DNA of 49,293 nucleotides. Origin: Thermoguttaceae bacterium. Its GTDB lineage: Bacteria > Planctomycetota > Planctomycetia > Pirellulales > Thermoguttaceae. Shown piece by piece: positions 42,232-49,293 of this stretch. A program made the position numbers and the translations under genes. A model generated the notes under the pieces. That model made no database searches. It saw only the letters and a program-made list of their open reading frames with translations, and had not been told where the DNA came from. The stretch's first letter is position 1, and each line of letters begins with the position of its first letter. The DNA lies in NCBI GenBank assembly GCA_029975295.1, contig JARKPK010000165.1, forward strand, positions 1 to 49,293, given 5' to 3'.

Positions 42232-44127
42232 ATGGCTCAAGGCGAAAAGATCATCGGCATCGATCTTGGAACCACGAACTCGGTTGTGGCCGTCATGGAA
42301 GGCCAGAAACCGAAAGTGATTGCCAATGCGGAAGGAAATCGGCTGACTCCGAGTGTTGTCGCGTTCACCGACAAGGGCGAAGTGCTTGTCGGCGAACCGG
42401 CGAAGCGGCAGGCTGTTACCAATCCGCATCGCACCATCGCTTCGATCAAGCGATTTATGGGCCGACGACACGGCGAAGTGGCATCCGAAGAGAAGATGGT
42501 GCCCTACAAGGTGGTTGGCGGTTCCGACGACTACGTGAAGGTGGAGGCCGGAAACAAGACGTTCACCCCTCCGGAGATTTCGGCTTTCGTGCTTCGCAAG
42601 CTCAAGGAAGCGGCGGAAGCTTATTTGGGGCATAAGGTCAACAAGGCGGTCATCACCGTGCCCGCTTACTTCAACGACGCCCAGCGACAGGCAACCAAAG
42701 ACGCCGGGCAGATCGCTGGACTGGAGGTTGCGCGCATCATCAACGAGCCGACGGCCGCCTCGCTGGCCTACGGGCTCGATAAGAAAGAAGGCGAAAAAAT
42801 CGTAGTGTTCGATTTGGGCGGCGGCACGTTCGACGTGTCGGTGCTCGAAGTGGCCGATGGCGTCTTCCGCGTCATCAGCACCAGTGGCGACACGCACCTG
42901 GGCGGCGACGATTTCGACAAAGTGCTGATCGACCATGTGGCCGACGAGTTCCGGCGCCAGCAGGGAATCGACCTGCGGAAGGATCCGATGGCCTTGCAGC
43001 GGCTCCAAGAGGCGTGCGAAAAGGCCAAGAAGGAGCTTAGCTCCGCCCAATCGACCGACATCAACCTGCCGTTCATCACGGCCGACGCCAACGGCCCAAA
43101 GCACCTTCAAATGTCGATCACCCGCGCGGAGTTCGAGCGGCTGGTCGATCACTTGGTGGAACGTTGTCGCGGCCCAGTGGAACAGGCGATGAAAGACGCC
43201 AAGCTGCGATATTCGGAGATCGACGAGGTGGTGCTGGTCGGCGGATCGACCCGCATTCCCAAGGTGCAAGAGTTGGTGCGCTCGATGTTCGGCAAAGAGC
43301 CGCACAAGGGAGTGAACCCGGACGAGGTCGTTGCCGAAGGCGCAGCGATTCAGGGTGCGGTGCTGTCGGGCGATGTGAAGGACGTGCTGTTGCTCGATGT
43401 TACTCCGCTGAGCCTAGGCATCGAAACGCTCGGCGGGGTGATGACGCGAATCATCGAGCGGAACACGACGATCCCCAAGGAGGCGAAGCAAATCTTCAGC
43501 ACGGCCGACGACAACCAAACGGCGGTCACCGTAAAGGTCTATCAGGGCGAACGCCCGATGGCTGCCGACAACCGGCTGCTCGGCCAGTTCAACTTGGAAG
43601 GGATCCCGCCGGCGCCGCGCGGTGTGCCGCAAATCGAGGTCAAGTTCGACATCGACGCCAACGGCATCCTCAACGTCTCGGCGAAAGACCTGGGAACCGG
43701 CAAAGAGCAAACCGTGCGGATCGAACAATCGAGCGGACTGAACAAAGACGAGATCGAGCGCATGCGGCGCGACGCCGATGCGCATGCCGAGGAAGACAAA
43801 CGGAAACGCGAGTTGGCCGAGGCGCGGAACCAAGCGGAGTCGATGTGCTGGCAAGCAGAAAAACTGATCAAAGAGCACGACGCAAAGCTGTCGTCCACCG
43901 ACAAGGAAGCGGTGAATCGCGCTATCGAACGAACTCGCAGCACCGCCAAGGGCGATAATCTCGATGCCATCAAGTCGTCGATCCATGAACTGGAGCAAGC
44001 GCTGCACGCGCTAAGCAAGACGCTTTACGCCAAGGCAGGTCCGCAACAAACAAGCCCCTCGGCCGGCCCGGCCGAGGGCGGCGGCAACGACGACACGATC
44101 GACGCCGAGTTTGAAGTGAAGAAGTGA
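42232..44127 (+). CDS. dnaK: Chaperone DnaK (Hsp70)
   Basis: ATP-driven chaperone that binds unfolded segments. The 631 residues have the ATPase domain, starting [18 protein letters not shown] (7-24), with [33 protein letters not shown] and [14 protein letters not shown]. The substrate-binding domain follows ([19 protein letters not shown], then [13 protein letters not shown]-like region), and then the helical lid and a Gly/Pro-rich tail ending [18 protein letters not shown] lies about 10 nt before the ATG. dnaJ and grpE are not next to it, so this may be one of several copies. It is followed by DUF1353 and clpB in the same direction. Confidence 0.96.
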   Translation: MAQGEKIIGIDLGTTNSVVAVMEGQKPKVIANAEGNRLTPSVVAFTDKGEVLVGEPAKRQAVTNPHRTIASIKRFMGRRHGEVASEEKMVPYKVVGGSDDYVKVEAGNKTFTPPEISAFVLRKLKEAAEAYLGHKVNKAVITVPAYFNDAQRQATKDAGQIAGLEVARIINEPTAASLAYGLDKKEGEKIVVFDLGGGTFDVSVLEVADGVFRVISTSGDTHLGGDDFDKVLIDHVADEFRRQQGIDLRKDPMALQRLQEACEKAKKELSSAQSTDINLPFITADANGPKHLQMSITRAEFERLVDHLVERCRGPVEQAMKDAKLRYSEIDEVVLVGGSTRIPKVQELVRSMFGKEPHKGVNPDEVVAEGAAIQGAVLSGDVKDVLLLDVTPLSLGIETLGGVMTRIIERNTTIPKEAKQIFSTADDNQTAVTVKVYQGERPMAADNRLLGQFNLEGIPPAPRGVPQIEVKFDIDANGILNVSAKDLGTGKEQTVRIEQSSGLNKDEIERMRRDADAHAEEDKRKRELAEARNQAESMCWQAEKLIKEHDAKLSSTDKEAVNRAIERTRSTAKGDNLDAIKSSIHELEQALHALSKTLYAKAGPQQTSPSAGPAEGGGNDDTIDAEFEVKK

Positions 44128-44391
44128 TCGCTCGGCGAGGGAGCGGCTATCAGCCAAGGGTTTCGCTTCCCGTCCACCGGCAGCAGTCGGCCGGCGCGCC
44201 CGCAGCGGCTTTTCGGCCGGATTGATGGGCGCGGCGGGCGACTGCTCCGGCCCGGCGTTGCGGCTCAACCCAGATGGATCGAGCGAGGTGTATGGCGTTC
44301 GTCGGCATGCCGCGGGCAAGGCAGGCGTCGTCGGTTGCGAAGCAAGAACGCCGCTCCGACCACGAACGAAGAAGAAAGGAGTCGCGGATCG

Positions 44392-45015
44392 ATGCTCCCG
44401 AGAGGCGCGATTTGGGTCGCAATCGCGGCGGGTTTGGCCATGATCGCCGGCGGAGGAACCGCGCTTTACCTGCTTTGGCCCGACAGGCCCGGGCAATTCG
44501 GCTATTTCGTCGGGCAAGTCGAAGCGGTATGGAGCGACGACGGCCGGACGATGCGGCTCTTGCAGCCGCTGACATACGTCGATCCCTCCGGGCGAGTTTG
44601 GACCGCGCCGGATCAGACCACCATCGACGGTGCGTCGATCCCGCAAGCGTTTTGGTCGGTCATTGGCGGCCCGTTCGAGGGCAGCTACCGCAACGCTTCA
44701 GTCATCCACGATGCGGCCTGCCAGCAGCGCGACCAACCGTGGGAAGACGTGCATTTGATGTTCTACCACGCCTGCCGCTGCGGTGGCGTGAGCGAAAAGA
44801 AGGCCAAGGTGATGTACTTGGCCGTTTATCACTTCGGGCCGCGTTGGCCGCCGAAAGGCGATCTGCCCGATCGTCGTCCCTCGATTGCATTCAGCATCAA
44901 CCTGGACGAGAACGACGCGCGCCGATGGGCCGAGTTCGTCGAACAGAACAATCCGAGTCTGGAAGACATTCGGAAAATGCCGTTGTTCGGACCGGCCGAT
45001 GATCTGCGGCCGTGA
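44392..45015 (+). CDS. Membrane-anchored DUF1353 protein
   Basis: A 207-residue protein with an N-terminal hydrophobic anchor ([22 protein letters not shown] in outline, about 7-28) and a DUF1353 domain: [36 protein letters not shown] (in outline, 77-111), with DGASIP at 79-84 and His106-Asp107. The conserved His and Asp residues suggest an enzyme, but no activity is established for the family, which is also common in phages. ATG 44392 is chosen for the AAAGGAG 9 nt upstream; an upstream in-frame ATG at 44335 lacks this. It sits between dnaK and clpB in the same direction, so co-expression with chaperones is possible. Confidence 0.75.
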   Translation: MLPRGAIWVAIAAGLAMIAGGGTALYLLWPDRPGQFGYFVGQVEAVWSDDGRTMRLLQPLTYVDPSGRVWTAPDQTTIDGASIPQAFWSVIGGPFEGSYRNASVIHDAACQQRDQPWEDVHLMFYHACRCGGVSEKKAKVMYLAVYHFGPRWPPKGDLPDRRPSIAFSINLDENDARRWAEFVEQNNPSLEDIRKMPLFGPADDLRP

Positions 45016-45268
45016 ACGTCCGCAAAGCGCCGCTGAAGACGTCGAACGGGGACAATCGCGGCGAGAGGCAATTGGGCGGCGTTGCTCGCCAGGGCCGAGA
45101 CGACGGCGAAATGCGGATCGGACCGAACTGGATTCGGATCACAACACAACAAGGCCGAGCGACGAGAGACGCAGTCCGTCGGACAGCAGTGCCGTCGCCC
45201 AGTTGTGTCACAAGATCGAAAATCAGCGTAACGGATCGATTCGCTCGGAATCGACCGGGAGGCAGAAC

Positions 45269-47902
<2,634 letters not shown>

Positions 47903-48226
47903 GCGGGCTTGCGCGCCTTCGGTAAGCATGGAACGAGGCCGGCCAACCCAAGCGCAAGGTCGATACCCGGGGAAGCCCCTGCCCCCGCGAATTCCCTACG
48001 CTGATCAGCGGCTGCTCGGCGGCAAAGGCAGCGACCAAACGGTTGACCAGACCGCCGAGACGGGCAACACGGCATCGCAACGGCGGTCCGCGTTCAGCGG
48101 ATTCTCGTTGCCGAAAAGCCGCCCGCCGAGTACCCTTGTGCGATAGCCGACGCGAAAGCACCTGTCGCCTGCCGGCCCAAGTCGGAATACTGCGACGATA
48201 TTTCACTCTCTGCCGAGGTAACCTCC
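47903..48226. other. Intergenic stretch before the secreted hydrolase
   Basis: About 324 bases. No gene, strong promoter or terminator seen. Confidence 0.35.
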
Positions 48227-49120
48227 ATGATTGCGCGCATCGCTGTGCTTGGCCTCGCGGTTCTCTTGAATGGGATTTCGGTATTGGCGGCCGACCCACC
48301 CGCTGTTGAACGGCTGTGGCCGGTTCGCGCCCCAGGCGCCACAGGCGACCGCCCGGAAGACACGCCAACGCTGACCATTTGGCGTCCCACGGAAAACGCG
48401 GCGAAAACGGCCATCGTGGTCTGTCCGGGCGGCGGCTACGGACACCTGGCTCTCGATCATGAGGGCAAGCAGATTGCCCAGTGGTTGAATTCCCTCGGAA
48501 TCACGGCCGCGGTTCTCGAATATCGCCATCGCGGCAAGGGCTACGCGCATCCCGCCCCGCTGACCGACGCGCAACGGGCGATTCGCTTGGTGCGATCCCG
48601 GGCTGAAGCGCTGGACATCGACGCGCACCGGGTGGGCATCATCGGTTTTTCGGCGGGAGGCCATTTGGCATCGACTGCGGCCACCCATTTCGACACGGGA
48701 AATCCGCAAGCCGACGACCCGGTTGATCGGGTCAGTTGCCGTCCCGACTTTGCCATCTTGTGCTACGCCGTCATCGCCTTTGGAGAACCGTTCACCCATG
48801 CCGGTTCGCAACACAATTTGCTCGGAAAAGACGCCCCGCCCGAACTCGTTCAGCAGTTTTCGAACGAGAAGCAGGTGTCGGCTGAAACCCCGCCCTGCTT
48901 CATTTGGCATACGGACGAAGACCGCGTTGTGCCTTCCGAGAACAGCGTGATGTTCTATTTGGCCTGCCGCAAGCACAAAGTGCCGGCGGAACTGCACATC
49001 TACCGTAGTGGTCAACACGGCGTTGGGCTGGCGGCGAAAATCAACGGCGCCAACCTTTGGCCGAAACAGTGCGAACTTTGGCTGCGCGGACAAGGGTTCT
49101 TGCCGAAGCAACAACCGTAG
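48227..49120 (+). CDS. Secreted alpha/beta hydrolase (esterase/acetylxylan-esterase-like)
   Basis: A 297-residue exported protein: signal peptide 1-21 (ending SVLAA), then an alpha/beta-hydrolase fold. The oxyanion-hole motif is VVCPGGGYGHLA (65-75), the nucleophile elbow GFSAGGHLAS has Ser142, a candidate acid is Asp230 or Asp232 in WHTDEDRVVP, and the base is His264 in SGQHGVGL. This layout is that of the BD-FAE/acetylxylan-esterase-like group that removes acyl groups from plant or algal polysaccharides, a common planctomycete trait; the actual substrate is inferred only by family. GAGG precedes the ATG. It is the last gene visible. Confidence 0.85.
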   Translation: MIARIAVLGLAVLLNGISVLAADPPAVERLWPVRAPGATGDRPEDTPTLTIWRPTENAAKTAIVVCPGGGYGHLALDHEGKQIAQWLNSLGITAAVLEYRHRGKGYAHPAPLTDAQRAIRLVRSRAEALDIDAHRVGIIGFSAGGHLASTAATHFDTGNPQADDPVDRVSCRPDFAILCYAVIAFGEPFTHAGSQHNLLGKDAPPELVQQFSNEKQVSAETPPCFIWHTDEDRVVPSENSVMFYLACRKHKVPAELHIYRSGQHGVGLAAKINGANLWPKQCELWLRGQGFLPKQQP

Positions 49121-49293
49121 TCCGTTCGCGCACATCGCGAGGTCTGGGCGGCCGCCAACTTGAGAAAAGTGCTCGGCGATCACCGCATCCAAGCCATTTT
49201 GGTACAACATCGCCGAGTCGGCTCGAAAGCCAAGCCCGGGACGCAAACCACAAGAACAGGCGGCACAGGAAACCGGTTGTTCCGCTCAGTTCA

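Noticed and set aside
48203-49246. 347-codon minus-strand frame
   Set aside because: Antisense of the alpha/beta hydrolase, whose signal peptide and catalytic motifs are intact on the plus strand.

Overview
The window reads as about 49 kb of chromosome from a GC-rich bacterium, most probably a planctomycete of the Pirellulales type. I infer this from the mix of genes: a very large secreted alpha-2-macroglobulin, a Tat-exported Gfo/Idh/MocA dehydrogenase, a secreted C45 acyltransferase-like hydrolase, a stray C-terminal piece of a formylglycine-generating-enzyme (SUMF1) domain, KDO synthesis, and loosely packed single genes with long gaps. No rRNA, tRNA, CRISPR array, integrase or transposase is visible.

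Layout. 0-3.3 kb: tail of an upstream gene overlapping a WecG/TagA glycosyltransferase, then ctaA and ctaB for heme A synthesis. 3.8-9.8 kb: alpha-2-macroglobulin. 10.0-13.5 kb: phosphofructokinase (opposite strand), a TIM-barrel sugar isomerase-like protein and NAD(P)H-hydrate epimerase. 13.9-19.6 kb: an information-processing run with the ybaB and recR pair, rpoN, dnaB and the C45 hydrolase. 19.9-25.4 kb: Gfo/Idh dehydrogenase, the SUMF1 fragment, and an NtrB/NtrC-like histidine kinase and sigma-54 activator. 25.6-30.2 kb: nadE, nagA, purE. 30.8-34.6 kb: a small secreted protein, trmL, a YmdB-like phosphoesterase, argG. 35.0-37.6 kb: kdsA translationally coupled to a transglutaminase-fold lipoprotein. 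37.6-39.1 kb: a 1.5 kb gap without a credible protein gene that holds the two most unusual non-coding items. 39.1-41.6 kb: a FliL-like membrane protein, an HD-domain protein, pheA. 42.2-49.1 kb: dnaK, a membrane-anchored DUF1353 protein, clpB and a secreted alpha/beta hydrolase.

How they work together. Most genes are housekeeping: heme A for cytochrome oxidase, glycolysis, NAD synthesis and NAD(P)HX repair, purine, arginine and phenylalanine synthesis, KDO for lipopolysaccharide, replication and recombination, and protein folding and disaggregation (DnaK with ClpB). rpoN and a GAFTGA-containing activator in the same window show that sigma-54 transcription is used.

The strongest candidate for something undescribed is non-coding. 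At 38666-38760 the plus strand can fold into a closed three-way junction (14-bp basal stem, 9-bp and 6-bp arms) followed at once by seven T, with a -24/-12-like sigma-54 motif at 38593-38607 just upstream and no plus-strand protein gene before it. It looks like a terminated small RNA or a leader of the FliL-like gene. A 225-bp MITE-like element with imperfect terminal inverted repeats lies about 0.8 kb away. All promoter and RNA calls were made by eye and need the named searches.
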